Assembly: GCF_024171945.1 (NCBI RefSeq)
Contig: NZ_JAMTCR010000006.1
Coordinates: 496,001 to 560,000, forward strand
Source: Actinokineospora globicatena
GTDB taxonomy: Bacteria; Actinomycetota; Actinomycetes; Mycobacteriales; Pseudonocardiaceae
DNA length: 64,000 nt
Direction: 5' to 3'
In this document: piece by piece, positions 50,080 to 58,868 of the stretch
How positions within the stretch are numbered: the first letter of the stretch is position 1
How the letters are laid out: each line of letters opens with the position of its first letter
The notes under the pieces: generated by a model
Seen by the model: only the letters and a program-made list of their open reading frames with translations
What the model was told of the DNA's origin: nothing
Databases searched by the model: none
Position numbers and translations under genes: made by a program

Positions 50080-50491
50080 GGCCGCCTCCGGGGGGATCTC
50101 GCGCGCTGGTGAGAAAAAGATAACCCCCCGGTCCGCTTCTACCCCGACAGCGCGCGCAGAACCGCCCTTTCGGCCCTATTGGGCCGGGTCCCGAGCAGTT
50201 CGGGGTGCCCGGGCAGCGGCGGGCGGGGGCGCGGGGGCGGCGGCGGGCACAGGAAGTCCGGGTGTGGGTAGAGGACGGTGCCCAGCGTCGTGACCGCCCG
50301 GCCGATCGCGGCCCGCCATCCCAGGTTCGGCATCCGGGGATTCTGGCGCGCCCGGCGGCGGCGCGGGGCCGTTCTCGAATCGTGGACGGTTGACCGCGCC
50401 GGGTAACGGGTACTTCCCGGGAGCACCCCCGATCCCCAGAGGAGAACACCAAACACGAGCCCGCCACCCGCGGGCGGATGGGAGGTCGATC
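50080..50491. other. non-coding gap upstream of L,D-transpeptidase
   Basis: 412 bases with no supported gene. It includes a GC-rich low-complexity stretch around 50215-50245. Only the ribosome binding site GGGAGG next to 50492 is clear. I looked for a c-di-AMP (ydaO-type) riboswitch, as found upstream of some cell-wall genes, and did not find its conserved blocks. Confidence 0.6.
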
Positions 50492-50938
50492 ATGGGATCT
50501 CTGCGCAAGAGCATCGGTGTGGCCGCGATCGCGGCGGCCATGGGCACGGCGGGTCTGGTGGCGACCGCCCCGCAGGCGGCCGCGAGCCCGGCCCCGTGCA
50601 GTGCCGCGGCCCGCGCGTGTGTCGCGTTGGGCGCCAAGTCCGCCTGGCTGATGAACGGTGGCGTGGTCACCTACGGGGCTGTGCCGATCACCAGCGGCAA
50701 GCCCGGCTACCGCACGCCGAAGGGCAGCTTCAAGGTCACCTACAAGGACATCGACCACTGGAGCAGCGCCTTCAACGGTCCGATGCCGTTCTCGGTCTTC
50801 TTCACCACGACCGGGGTGGCCTTCCACGAGGGCAGCCTCTCGCAGCTCTCGCACGGCTGCATCCACCTGTCGCGGGACGCGGCGCGGACGTTCTTCGACA
50901 ACCTCGCCCCGGGCGACGTGGTCGAGGTCGTCGCGTAA
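50492..50938 (+). CDS. secreted L,D-transpeptidase (YkuD domain)
   Basis: 148-aa exported protein. The signal peptide (KSIGVAAIAAAMGTAGLVAT) is cleaved near AAA-SP. The YkuD domain includes TSGKPGYRTPKGSFKV, FHEGSLSQLSHGCIHLSRDA and DVVEVVA. The catalytic His and Cys sit in SHGCIHL, the standard H-x-x-x-S-H-G-C arrangement. It forms 3-3 peptidoglycan cross-links or attaches proteins to stem peptides. It is a minimal single-domain form without Ig or binding modules. A terminator follows. Confidence 0.93.
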   Translation: MGSLRKSIGVAAIAAAMGTAGLVATAPQAAASPAPCSAAARACVALGAKSAWLMNGGVVTYGAVPITSGKPGYRTPKGSFKVTYKDIDHWSSAFNGPMPFSVFFTTTGVAFHEGSLSQLSHGCIHLSRDAARTFFDNLAPGDVVEVVA

Positions 50939-50956
50939 CCACCGAGTGGGCACCAG

Positions 50957-50985
50957 AGGCGGGTCCGGGCATCCCGGGCCCGCCT
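50957..50985 (+). terminator. terminator after L,D-transpeptidase
   Basis: Arms AGGCGGGTCCGGG and CCCGGGCCCGCCT pair with one T-G wobble and a 3-base loop, 19 bases after the stop. Confidence 0.8.
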
Positions 50986-51069
50986 TCGTCCGTTGTTGCG
51001 GTCCCCGACAGCGTCGGTTCACCGAGGTCTGCGACGGTGCGTCGATCGGTGGCGCCAGTGGGGGAGAAC

Positions 51070-51558
51070 ATGGCTCGTGTGGTGGCGCTCGTCGTGCTGC
51101 TGGTGTTCGGGCAGGCCGGTACGGCGTGGGCCGACCACACCGCGGACCAGACCGTCACCGTGCGGGTGGTCGACGGTGACCTGCTGCTCTCGGTCGAGCG
51201 CGGCCCGATGGCGCTGCCCACCCCGGCGTTCTCGGGCGCCTGGTACACCACGACCGGCACGCTGCCCAGGCTGACCGTGGTCGACACCAGGGCTGCCGAC
51301 CCGGGGTGGAGCCTGTCGGGCCAGTTCGCCGACGAGTCGGGCGGGACACCGCTGTCGTGGACGCCGACCCTCGTCGACCAGTCCGCCGTGCAGGTGTTGA
51401 CGATGGGCAAGGCGATCATCGGGATGCGGGGCAGCGGTCTGCTGGCCGTGGCCGACCCGGCCGCCGGGCGGGGTACCGCGCACCTGACGGCGGGGTACCG
51501 GCTGCTGCTGCCCAAGGCGGACGGCTACACGGCCACGTTGACCCTCACGGTCATCTAG
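51070..51558 (+). CDS. small secreted WxL-like protein
   Basis: 162-aa protein. The signal peptide MARVVALVVLLVFGQAGTAW is cleaved near AWA-DH. The mature domain has TVVDTRAADPGWSLSGQFAD, LSWTPTLV and ends HLTAGYRLLLPKADGYTATL. This pattern of a single beta-sandwich with GWSLSGQ/LSWTP resembles WxL-type surface domains. The function is probably cell-surface or matrix association. The ATG follows GGGGAGAAC. The C-terminal end is related to the end of the next gene. Confidence 0.72.
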   Translation: MARVVALVVLLVFGQAGTAWADHTADQTVTVRVVDGDLLLSVERGPMALPTPAFSGAWYTTTGTLPRLTVVDTRAADPGWSLSGQFADESGGTPLSWTPTLVDQSAVQVLTMGKAIIGMRGSGLLAVADPAAGRGTAHLTAGYRLLLPKADGYTATLTLTVI

Positions 51559-51600
51559 GCCGTTCGTCGTTCACCCACCGGGACGCCACCGTTCACACGC

Positions 51601-52278
51601 GTGTGCGAGGTTGCCGCGTCAGCAGGAAACCTGGGGAGTGGCCTGGCCGAGTTCGCCGCCGGTCACGTGGACTTCGCCCTGTCCGAGTCCACCTTCGCCC
51701 AGGCCGGTATCCCCTCGGGCAGGCCGTCGACCTACGTCCCGATCGCCGCGCAGAGCATCTCCGTCGCCTACAACGTGCGGCTCGACGGGGTGCCGGTCCA
51801 GGGCCTGCGGCTGTCCAACGCCACCACCGCGAAGATCTTCACCGGCGTGGTGACCAGGTGGGACGACCCGGCGATCGTGGCCGACAACCGCGACATCGCG
51901 TTGCCCTCGCTGCCCATCCGGCCGGTGGTGCGCGCCGAGAGCTCCGCGACGACGCGGCGGTTCACCGACTGGCTCAACACCGTCGAACCCGAGCTGTGGC
52001 AGGCTTTCTGCCCCGGGTGCGGTGCGACGAACACCTATCCGAGTCCACCTGGGATGTTCGCGATCCCCGGTGCCACCGCCGTCAACTGCGGTCCGAGCCA
52101 CGCGACGCAGTCGCTGCGGACGGAGGTGGTGGCGGGGGAGTTGGCCACCACCCGGGTGCTGGCCGTGGCCACCCGGGGCGCGGGCACCGCCCGGCTCACC
52201 GCGCGCCTCGACCTGTGGGTCCCCACCGCCACCACCGCGGGCGACTACCGGGCGCTGCTCACCCTCACCGCGATCTGA
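51601..52278 (+). CDS. truncated PstS-like binding protein fused to WxL-like end
   Basis: 225-aa frame from GTG 51601. Residues to about 130 match the middle of PstS-type phosphate-binding proteins (GNLGSGLAEFAAGHVDFALS, NATTAKIFTGVVTRWDDPAI). The first strand, the signal peptide and the last lobe are missing. The final 60 residues (RVLAVATRGAGTARLTARLD, ending YRALLTLTAI) are instead like the end of the preceding WxL-like protein. No ribosome binding site or export signal is seen. It looks like a deletion product, perhaps a pseudogene, of a PstS-plus-WxL surface protein. Confidence 0.55.
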   Translation: MCEVAASAGNLGSGLAEFAAGHVDFALSESTFAQAGIPSGRPSTYVPIAAQSISVAYNVRLDGVPVQGLRLSNATTAKIFTGVVTRWDDPAIVADNRDIALPSLPIRPVVRAESSATTRRFTDWLNTVEPELWQAFCPGCGATNTYPSPPGMFAIPGATAVNCGPSHATQSLRTEVVAGELATTRVLAVATRGAGTARLTARLDLWVPTATTAGDYRALLTLTAI

Positions 52279-52918
52279 CCCGGCCGTCCACGAGGTCGAC
52301 GACCTGGTCGACGCCCGCGAGGTGGGCGCGGTCGTGGGTCACCAGGACGGTCGCGACGCCGTGCGCGCGGGTCGTGGAGGTGATCAGGTCGACGATGGCC
52401 GCGCCGCGCGCGTGGTCCAGTGCGCTGGTGGGTTCGTCGACCAGCAGGACCCGGGGGCGGTTCACCAGCGCCCTGGCGATGTTCACCCGCTGCCGCTGAC
52501 CGCCGGAGAGCTGGTGCGGACGGCGGTGCGCCAACTCCGCCATGCCGACCTCGGCCAGCAGGTCCGCCGTGCCGCGCCTGCCGTCGAGGTGGGCCATGAC
52601 GCGCAGCTGCTCGGCGGCGGTGAGCGCGGGCAGCAGGTTGGGCTGCTGGAAGACGATCCCGATCGAGCGCCTGCGCAGGGCGGCCAGGGCGCGGCGGTCC
52701 ATGCCGTGCACGGGGGTCTCGCCGACCAGGACCTCGCCGGAGTCCGGGCGGACCAGGGTGGCGGCGACGGCGAGCAGGCTGGACTTGCCCGAGCCGGACG
52801 GGCCGACGACGGCCGTCACGGTGCCCGCGGGCACGTGCAGGTCCACGGCGTCGAGCGCGGTCAACCGCCGGTCGCCGTCGGGGTAGGTGAGGGTCACCGA
52901 ACGCAGGATGAGGCTCAT
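52265..52918 (-). CDS. ABC transporter ATP-binding protein (MacB/LolD type)
   Basis: 217-aa ATPase with Walker A GPSGSGKSS, Q-loop QQPNLLPALTAAEQL, signature LSGGQRQRVNIARAL, Walker B VLLVDEPTSALDH and the switch LVTHDRAH. All are canonical for LolD/MacB-like ATPases. It drives the FtsX-like permease whose gene it overlaps (ATGA, 52915-52918). Its 3' end overlaps the convergent PstS-like gene by 14 bases. The likely role is lipoprotein, peptide or drug mechanotransport; the substrate is unknown. Confidence 0.94.
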   Translation of the reverse strand: MSLILRSVTLTYPDGDRRLTALDAVDLHVPAGTVTAVVGPSGSGKSSLLAVAATLVRPDSGEVLVGETPVHGMDRRALAALRRRSIGIVFQQPNLLPALTAAEQLRVMAHLDGRRGTADLLAEVGMAELAHRRPHQLSGGQRQRVNIARALVNRPRVLLVDEPTSALDHARGAAIVDLITSTTRAHGVATVLVTHDRAHLAGVDQVVDLVDGRVRSR

Positions 52919-53937
52919 CGGGCACTTCCCAACGCGGTCAACGGGTCCACGGCGGTGACCCGGCGGATGGCCAGCGCCGCGCCGACGAGCCCGAGGCCGA
53001 CGAGCACGGCGGCGGGCACGAGGAGCGTGGCGAGGTCGAGCACGAACGGCACCGCGTCGCCGAGCGCGGCTCCGATGGTCGCTGCCAAGCCGGTGCCGAG
53101 GGCTGTTCCGATGAGCAGCAGCACCGCGGCTTGGCCCAGGGCGTCGCGCAGCAGGTAGCCGGTGGACGCCCCGAGCGCTTTGAGGACGGCGATGTCACCT
53201 GAGCGCTGGATGGTCCAGACGGTGAAGAACGCGCCGACGACCAACGCCGAGATCGCGAACAGGAACCCCCGCATCAGCACCAGCGAACCGTTCTCCGCCG
53301 CGAACGACCCGATCCGGTCGACGGCGTCGGACGTGCTCTCGGTCGACGTCCCGATCGCCGCATCCGCCTTCGCGATGTCGCAGTCCGATGTGGACAGAAT
53401 TAGGACGGAGAATCTCGCATCGGCTGGGAGATGTGTCCAGACGACTGGGGCGTGACTGAAGTATTCGTCGCTTGTGGACAGTCTTGCGGTGGACTCGACG
53501 TCCCCGATGGTGACCCGCTGCCCATCCTTGACTCCCAGCTCGTCCGCCGCCCCTGCCGACACCACGACCTGCCCCGGCTCGACCCCCCGCAGCGCCGACC
53601 CCGACGGTACCGCGAACACCGCCACGCCCGCGCTCCTTCCCCCCGCCTCAGCCCGCCCCAGCGACACCCCTAACCGCTCAGCCCGCTCAACTCCCGCAGT
53701 CCCCGCCCAGGCCCGCGCCACCCCCTCGTCCAACCCCGTCCCGCCGAACACCCCATCCACCCCGGAAAACACCACGTGATCCCCACCCAACCCGACCACC
53801 GCGGACGTATTCCGCCCCGCCAACCCCGCCGTCAACCCCGACAACAACCCCACCAACACGGTGATCAGCAAAACCACCCCCACCAACAACCCGAACCGCC
53901 CCCGCGCGAACCACAATTCCCGCCACGCCACGAACAC
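52915..53937 (-). CDS. FtsX-like ABC permease
   Basis: 340-aa MacB/FtsX-type permease with four membrane helices: one near the start (FGLLVGVVLLITVLVGLLSG) and three at the end (GFLFAISALVVGAFFTVWTI, AAVLLLIGTALGTGLAATIG, LLVPAAVLVGLGLVGAALAI). A large extracytoplasmic domain lies between. QRSGDIAVLKALGASTGYLL is the conserved coupling-helix motif. GTG 53935-53937 follows AGGAGGAGG. The start faces the two-component genes across a 326-bp region with repeats, so control by that system is likely. Confidence 0.9.
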   Translation of the reverse strand: MFVAWRELWFARGRFGLLVGVVLLITVLVGLLSGLTAGLAGRNTSAVVGLGGDHVVFSGVDGVFGGTGLDEGVARAWAGTAGVERAERLGVSLGRAEAGGRSAGVAVFAVPSGSALRGVEPGQVVVSAGAADELGVKDGQRVTIGDVESTARLSTSDEYFSHAPVVWTHLPADARFSVLILSTSDCDIAKADAAIGTSTESTSDAVDRIGSFAAENGSLVLMRGFLFAISALVVGAFFTVWTIQRSGDIAVLKALGASTGYLLRDALGQAAVLLLIGTALGTGLAATIGAALGDAVPFVLDLATLLVPAAVLVGLGLVGAALAIRRVTAVDPLTALGSAR

Positions 53938-53964
53938 CAGCCATCTCCTCCTCCAACTCCACGT

Positions 53965-54040
53965 GACACCCCACCCTCCCGCCCTGCAGTGACACCCCCA
54001 CCCTCCCGCCCTGCAGCGACACCCCCCACCCTCCCGCCCA
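53965..54040. repeat. three direct repeats of about 27 bp
   Basis: Units at 53965-53990, 53991-54017 and 54018-54040 share GACACCCC, a C run of variable length and CCCTCCCGCCCTGCAG. Unit length grows by one C each time (26, 27, 28). They lie in the ABC permease leader. Confidence 0.8.
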
Positions 54041-54098
54041 CTCCGCCCCCTGCCATCACCCCCAAGACCACACCTCCCCACCATCCGACCGGTTCCCG

Positions 54099-54226
54099 GC
54101 TCAACCTTTCGATTGACCCCGCCGGTGCTGACGGGGAGTGGCACGCGTCCGCCCCACCTCTGCTGGAGCCCCGGTCGGTCTCACCCCCTCGGTGGCCTCC
54201 ACGGGCGCGCTCAACCTTTCGATTGA
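54099..54226. promoter_or_regulatory. pair of identical 18-bp repeats
   Basis: GCTCAACCTTTCGATTGA occurs at 54099-54116 and again at 54209-54226, 110 bases apart centre to centre. Each contains the inverted repeat TCAA-N8-TTGA. They lie between the divergent ABC exporter and histidine kinase genes and may be binding sites of the NarL-type regulator encoded at 55322. Confidence 0.65.
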
Positions 54227-54263
54227 TGCGGTGTGGGGGAGTGCGCGTTTACGCTGGGGCATC

Positions 54264-55325
54264 GTGACCTCAGTGGACTCCCCAGCCCTGCCCCGGCTGC
54301 TTGTCGCGGGGCCGGATCTGCTGGGTTTGGGGTTGATCGGGCTGGCGGCGACGAGGGATCCGCGGCCCGCTGTTCTCGTGCTCGCGGCCGCGATGGTGGG
54401 GTGCCAGTTCGTGGCGCTCCGGCGGCGGTGGGTGTTGGGGTTGTTGGGGATCCTGTGGGTGACGCTCCTCGTGGTCACGCCCAGTGCGGTGTGGTTCGCC
54501 TTCCCGCTCTACTTCCTCCTCCTGCGCGCACTCCCGATCCGCCTGGCGACGGGGGCTGTGGCGTTGACGGCGGCCACCGCTGTGGCTGGGTTCGGGTGGC
54601 ATCAGCACGTGCTCTCCATAGGTACTGTCATCGGCCCTCCGATCGGCGCGGTTGTCGCGGTGGCTGTCGTGGTCCTCCACCGGGAGGGGGAGCGGCGGCG
54701 GGTGTTGACCGAGGGGTTGGCGGCTGCGGAGCGCGCGGCTGGGGTGCTGGCTGAGCGGGAGCGGTTGGCCAGGGAGGTGCACGACACGCTGGCGCAGAGC
54801 CTGTCGAGCATCCACCTGCTGCTCAGCGCCGCCCAGAAGGGCGATACCGCCACCCACGTCGCCGCCGCCAAGGCCGCGGCGGGCCAGGCGTTGGCCGAGG
54901 CGCGGCGGTTCGTCCGGGATCAGAACCCGCCCGCGCTCGACGGCGGGTCGTTGCCGGACGCGCTGCGTGCGGCCTGTGCCGCGACCGCCGCCGCGTCCGG
55001 CCTGGCCGTGCGCTGCGACACCACCGGGCACGAGGTCGACCTGCCCGACACCCACCAGCTCGCCCTGCTGCGCGTCGCCCAGTCCGCGCTGGGCAACGTC
55101 GTCAACCACGCCGGGGCCACCGAGGTCCGGGTCACCCTCAGCTACCAGGACACCGAGGTCACCCTGGACGTCGTCGACAACGGCGTCGGCATCACCACCG
55201 GGCCCGGATTCGGCCTCGCCACGATGCGGGCCAGGGCGCGGGCGCTCGCCGGGGACCTGGTCGTCGAGTCCGACCCCGGCCGGGGCACCGCGATCGCCGT
55301 GACGCTGCCGGTGGTGATCGCGTGA
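54264..55325 (+). CDS. NarL-system sensor histidine kinase
   Basis: 353-aa kinase. About five N-terminal helices fill residues 10-150. The HisKA_3 motif is LAREVHDTLAQSLSSIHLLL with the phosphoacceptor His, and the HATPase_c domain has LGNVVNHAGATEVRVTL, DVVDNGVGI and GPGFGLATMRAR. The start is GTG 54264; the frame is open upstream but crosses the 18-bp repeat. It overlaps the response regulator (GTGA). The pair probably reacts to envelope stress and drives the divergent MacB-like exporter. Confidence 0.9.
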   Translation: MTSVDSPALPRLLVAGPDLLGLGLIGLAATRDPRPAVLVLAAAMVGCQFVALRRRWVLGLLGILWVTLLVVTPSAVWFAFPLYFLLLRALPIRLATGAVALTAATAVAGFGWHQHVLSIGTVIGPPIGAVVAVAVVVLHREGERRRVLTEGLAAAERAAGVLAERERLAREVHDTLAQSLSSIHLLLSAAQKGDTATHVAAAKAAAGQALAEARRFVRDQNPPALDGGSLPDALRAACAATAAASGLAVRCDTTGHEVDLPDTHQLALLRVAQSALGNVVNHAGATEVRVTLSYQDTEVTLDVVDNGVGITTGPGFGLATMRARARALAGDLVVESDPGRGTAIAVTLPVVIA

Positions 55326-55963
55326 TCCGGCTCCTCATCGCCGACGACCACCCCATCGTGCGGTCCGGGCTGCGGGCGGTCCTGCACGGCGAACCCGACT
55401 TCACCATCGTCGCCGAGGCCGCCACCGCCCAGGACGCCGTGCGCAAGGCCGGGCTGGCCGACGTCGTGCTGATGGACCTGCGCTTCGGCGACGGCATGTC
55501 CGGCGCGCGGGCCACCGCCGCCATCACCGCCGCCGCGCACGGCCCCCGGGTGCTCGTGCTGACCACCTACGACTCCGACGCCGACATCCTCGCCGCCATC
55601 GAGGCGGGTGCCACCGGCTACCTGCTCAAGGACGCCCCGCCCGAGGACCTCGCCGCCGCCATCCGCGCCGCGGCCAGGGGGCAGTCCGCGCTGGCCCCCG
55701 CCGTCGCCGCCCGCCTGGTCGACCGCACGCGCGACCCGGCCGCCGCGTTGTCCGCCCGAGAAGCAGAGGTCCTGGGTCTGGTGGCCGAAGGACTGTCCAA
55801 CCTGGCCATCAGCAGGCGGCTGCACCTGAGCCAGGCCACCGTGAAGAGCCACCTGGTGCACGTCTACGCCAAGCTCGGCGTCGACTCCCGCACCGCCGCC
55901 GTGGCGGCCGCCACCGCGCGGGGCCTCATCAGCGGCCACCCGGTCGTGCACCGAAATGTGTAA
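55322..55963 (+). CDS. NarL/FixJ-type response regulator
   Basis: 213-aa regulator. The receiver has IRLLIADDHPIVRSGLRAVL, the phosphoacceptor Asp in VVLMDLRFGDG, VLVLTTYDSDADIL and YLLKDAPPEDL. The LuxR helix-turn-helix is LSNLAISRRLHLSQATVKSH. GTG 55322 overlaps the kinase stop. It is followed 32 bases later by cheA, so read-through into the chemotaxis operon is possible, but the function is probably with the ABC exporter across the shared upstream region. Confidence 0.92.
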   Translation: MIRLLIADDHPIVRSGLRAVLHGEPDFTIVAEAATAQDAVRKAGLADVVLMDLRFGDGMSGARATAAITAAAHGPRVLVLTTYDSDADILAAIEAGATGYLLKDAPPEDLAAAIRAAARGQSALAPAVAARLVDRTRDPAAALSAREAEVLGLVAEGLSNLAISRRLHLSQATVKSHLVHVYAKLGVDSRTAAVAAATARGLISGHPVVHRNV

Positions 55964-55995
55964 CGCAAAGCCTCAGCCGCCGAGCGCGCCCGCCG

Positions 55996-58308
55996 ATGAA
56001 GGCGTCGACACCGGACCTGGAAGCGTGGTGGAGCGTGGAAGACTTCGATGATGTGGTCCAGGAATTCCTGGTCGAGTCCTACGAGAACCTCGACCAGTTG
56101 GACCAAGACCTCGTCGCGCTCGAGCGCGACCCAACGGCCCGCGACCGACTCGCCAGCGTTTTCCGCACCATTCACACCATCAAGGGCACCAGCGGGTTCC
56201 TCGCCTTCGCGAAGCTGGAGCAGGTCACCCACGCGGGTGAGTCGCTGCTGGCCCGGCTGCGTGATGGCGCGCAGACGCTCGACCGCCGCGGCGCCGACGT
56301 GCTGCTGCGCGTCGTCGACGTCGTCCGCGCCCTGCTGGCGCAGATCGAGCGCGACGGCCAAGAGGGCGACACGGAGATCCTGGACGTGATCGCGGAGGTC
56401 GAGGCGTGCATCGCTGGCGGCCCCGCGCCCACCCCGGTCGAGCCGGTCGCCGAGCAGGCGCCCGCCGCCGAGACCGCTGAGCCGACCCCGGTCGCCGAGG
56501 TCGCCGAGCCGACCCCGGTCGCCGAGGTCGCCGAGCCGACCCCGGTCGCCGAGGCCGCGCCCGCGCAGCCGGAGACCCCCGAGGCCGCCACCCCGGCGCC
56601 CGCCGAGGAGGCCGCCGCCAGCCGCCGGGGTGTCGCCGACACCTCCGTGCGGGTGGACGTCGACCTGCTCGACAAGCTCATGCGCCTGGTCGGCGAGCTC
56701 GTGCTGACCCGCAACCAGATGGTGCGGGCCACCGAGCACGCCGGTGACCACACGATGAGCCGGGCCGCCCAGCGGCTCAACCTCATCACCAGCGAGCTGC
56801 AGGAAGGGGTCATGAAGACCCGCATGCAGCCCATCAGCCACCTGTGGTCGAAGCTGCCCCGCGTCGTCCGCGACCTGAGCAACTCCGTGGGCCGCCAGGT
56901 CCGCCTTGAGCTCGAGGGCGCCGAGACCGAGCTCGACCGCAGCCTGCTGGAGGCGGTCAAGGACCCGCTGACCCACCTCGTGCGCAACGCCGTCGACCAC
57001 GGCCTTGAGTCCCCCGAGGACCGGGTCAAGGCGGGCAAGAGCCCCGAGGGCACGCTGACCCTGCGCGCCTACCACGAGCACGGCCACGTCGTGGTCGAGG
57101 TCGCCGACGACGGCAAGGGCGTCGACCCGAAGCTCATCGGCGCCACCGCGGTCAAGCGCGGGCTGCTCACCGCCGAGCAGGTCGCGGCCATGGACAACGA
57201 CGAGGTGCTGCGCCTGGTGTTCCGGGCGGGCTTCTCCACCGCGGCCAAGGTCAGCAACGTCTCCGGCCGCGGCGTCGGCATGGACGTCGTGCGCACCAAC
57301 CTCGAGGCCATCGGCGGCGCGGTCGACCTGCGCTCGGTGGTCGGCAAGGGCACCACCTGGCGCCTGACCATCCCGCTCACGCTGGCCATCGTGCAGGCGC
57401 TGATCGTGGAGAGCGACAACGAGCGCTACGTGCTGCCGCAGATGTCGGTCCGCGAGCTCGTCTCGGTCGAGGGCCAGACCTCCGCGCGCATCGAGTACGT
57501 CTCCGGCGCCCCGGTCTGCCGCCTGCGCGGCAAGCTGCTGCCGCTGGTCCGGCTCACCGAGGCGCTCGGCGGCAAGGCCGTGCGCCCCGAGGAGAACGGC
57601 GAGGCCATCTACATCGCGGTGCTCAACGGCGAGGGCCACGAGTTCGGCCTGGTCGTCGACCGCGTGCTGACCACCGAGGAGGTCGTGGTCAAGCCGCTGG
57701 CCAGCCACCTCAAGGACGTCGGCTGCTACGCCGGTGCCACCATCCTCGGTGACGGCAGGGTCTCGCTGATCCTCGACGTGCTGGCCCTGGCCCGCAACGC
57801 CCACCTGGGCAACGCCGAGCGGGCCGCCGCGGCCGCCGCGGCGATGGCCGAGGTCAAGACCGAGACCCGCGACCGCCTGCTGGTCACCCGGGTCAGCGAC
57901 CGCCGCGTCGCCATCCCGCTGAGCATGGTCACCCGGCTTGAGGAGTTCCCGGTGCAGGCCGTGGAGCGCGTCGGCAGCCGCGAGGTCGTGCAGTACCGGG
58001 GCCAGATCCTGCCGGTGCTGCGGCTCTCGGGCCTGCTCGGCTCCTGGTCGGAGGACGTCTCCGACACGGTGCCCGCGGTCGTGTACTCCTCGGGTGGCCA
58101 CTCCGTGGCCCTCGCGGTGGACGGCATCCTCGACATCGTCGACGACACCGCCCCGCACGGCCCGTCCGACGGTGACGGCCTCTCCGGCTCCACCGTGATC
58201 GACGACAAGGTCACCGAGCTGCTGGACATGCGCCGGGCCATCATGGCCGCCGACCCGGACTTCGAGCTGCCCGAGTTCGTGACCCGTGACTACGTGGAGG
58301 CGTCGTGA
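55996..58308 (+). CDS. cheA: chemotaxis histidine kinase CheA
   Basis: 770-aa kinase. The P1/Hpt domain has the phosphoacceptor His60 (RTIHTIKGTSGFL). A Pro/Ala/Glu-rich linker (about residues 138-215) contains a 9-residue repeat AEPTPVAEV. The dimerisation domain starts VDVDLLDKLMRLVGELVLTR. The HATPase domain has LVRNAVDHGLESPEDR, DDGKGVDP, GRGVGMDVV and GKGTTW. Two CheW-like P5 domains follow. A classical P2 CheY-docking domain is not obvious. It relays receptor signals to CheY and CheB. It is coupled to cheW by GTGA. Confidence 0.96.
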   Translation: MKASTPDLEAWWSVEDFDDVVQEFLVESYENLDQLDQDLVALERDPTARDRLASVFRTIHTIKGTSGFLAFAKLEQVTHAGESLLARLRDGAQTLDRRGADVLLRVVDVVRALLAQIERDGQEGDTEILDVIAEVEACIAGGPAPTPVEPVAEQAPAAETAEPTPVAEVAEPTPVAEVAEPTPVAEAAPAQPETPEAATPAPAEEAAASRRGVADTSVRVDVDLLDKLMRLVGELVLTRNQMVRATEHAGDHTMSRAAQRLNLITSELQEGVMKTRMQPISHLWSKLPRVVRDLSNSVGRQVRLELEGAETELDRSLLEAVKDPLTHLVRNAVDHGLESPEDRVKAGKSPEGTLTLRAYHEHGHVVVEVADDGKGVDPKLIGATAVKRGLLTAEQVAAMDNDEVLRLVFRAGFSTAAKVSNVSGRGVGMDVVRTNLEAIGGAVDLRSVVGKGTTWRLTIPLTLAIVQALIVESDNERYVLPQMSVRELVSVEGQTSARIEYVSGAPVCRLRGKLLPLVRLTEALGGKAVRPEENGEAIYIAVLNGEGHEFGLVVDRVLTTEEVVVKPLASHLKDVGCYAGATILGDGRVSLILDVLALARNAHLGNAERAAAAAAAMAEVKTETRDRLLVTRVSDRRVAIPLSMVTRLEEFPVQAVERVGSREVVQYRGQILPVLRLSGLLGSWSEDVSDTVPAVVYSSGGHSVALAVDGILDIVDDTAPHGPSDGDGLSGSTVIDDKVTELLDMRRAIMAADPDFELPEFVTRDYVEAS
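56479..56559 (+). repeat. 27-bp tandem repeat in cheA linker
   Basis: Three units of 27 bp (56479-56505, 56506-56532, 56533-56559) encoding EPTPVAEVA, the last ending EAA. In-frame unit changes would lengthen or shorten the flexible linker without disrupting the protein. Confidence 0.9.
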
Positions 58309-58736
58309 GTTCCGTCCGGTACGCCACCTTCGAGGTGGCAGGCCAGCTCTTCGGCCTCGAGGTCAGCGAGGTCCAGGAGGTGCTCGCGTTCTCCGAGTAC
58401 ACCCCGGTCCCGCTCGCGCCCGGCCACGTCGGTGGGCTGTTCAACCTGCGCGGCCAGGTCATCGCGGCACTGGACCTGCGGGTCCGCCTCGGTGAGCCCG
58501 CCCAGGAGCGCACCGGCCCGGCGATGAACGTCATCGTCCGCACCGACGACGAGTCGGTCAGCCTGCTGGTCGACCGCATCGGTGACGTGGTCGAGCTGGA
58601 GCCCACCGCGGCCGAGCCGATCCCGGACACCCTGTCCGGACCGGCCCGCGAGCTGATCACCGCGGCCTTCCCGCTCGCCGACCGGCTGATGCTGGCGCTC
58701 GACGCCCGCGCCGCGGTCCGCGGCAGCGAGGCCTGA
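58305..58736 (+). CDS. cheW: chemotaxis coupling protein CheW
   Basis: 143-aa single-domain CheW. TFEVAGQLFGLEVSEVQEVL, YTPVPLAPGHVGGLFNLRGQ and VIAALDLRVRLG are the conserved blocks, and SLLVDRIGDVVELEP follows. It bridges the receptor and CheA. GTG 58305 overlaps the cheA stop. A strong hairpin follows at 58750-58779. Confidence 0.96.
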   Translation: MSSVRYATFEVAGQLFGLEVSEVQEVLAFSEYTPVPLAPGHVGGLFNLRGQVIAALDLRVRLGEPAQERTGPAMNVIVRTDDESVSLLVDRIGDVVELEPTAAEPIPDTLSGPARELITAAFPLADRLMLALDARAAVRGSEA

Positions 58737-58749
58737 CGAACACCACCGG

Positions 58750-58779
58750 AGGCTCCGGGACCCACGGGTCCCGGAGCCT
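58750..58779 (+). terminator. terminator after cheW
   Basis: Perfect 14-bp stem AGGCTCCGGGACCC / GGGTCCCGGAGCCT with a 2-base loop, 13 bases after the cheW stop. It should reduce read-through into the receptor gene. Confidence 0.85.
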
Positions 58780-58868
58780 CTGCTCAGGCGGGACGACCCG
58801 CCTCCCCTTCTTCTCCCGCACCCAGCTCAGCCGCCCAGCCCGGCGGCGCCATGGAAGGGCCCACGCAG

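Noticed and set aside
50281..50491. Possible riboswitch upstream of the L,D-transpeptidase
   Set aside because: None of the conserved blocks of the ydaO-type c-di-AMP element or other known classes could be placed.
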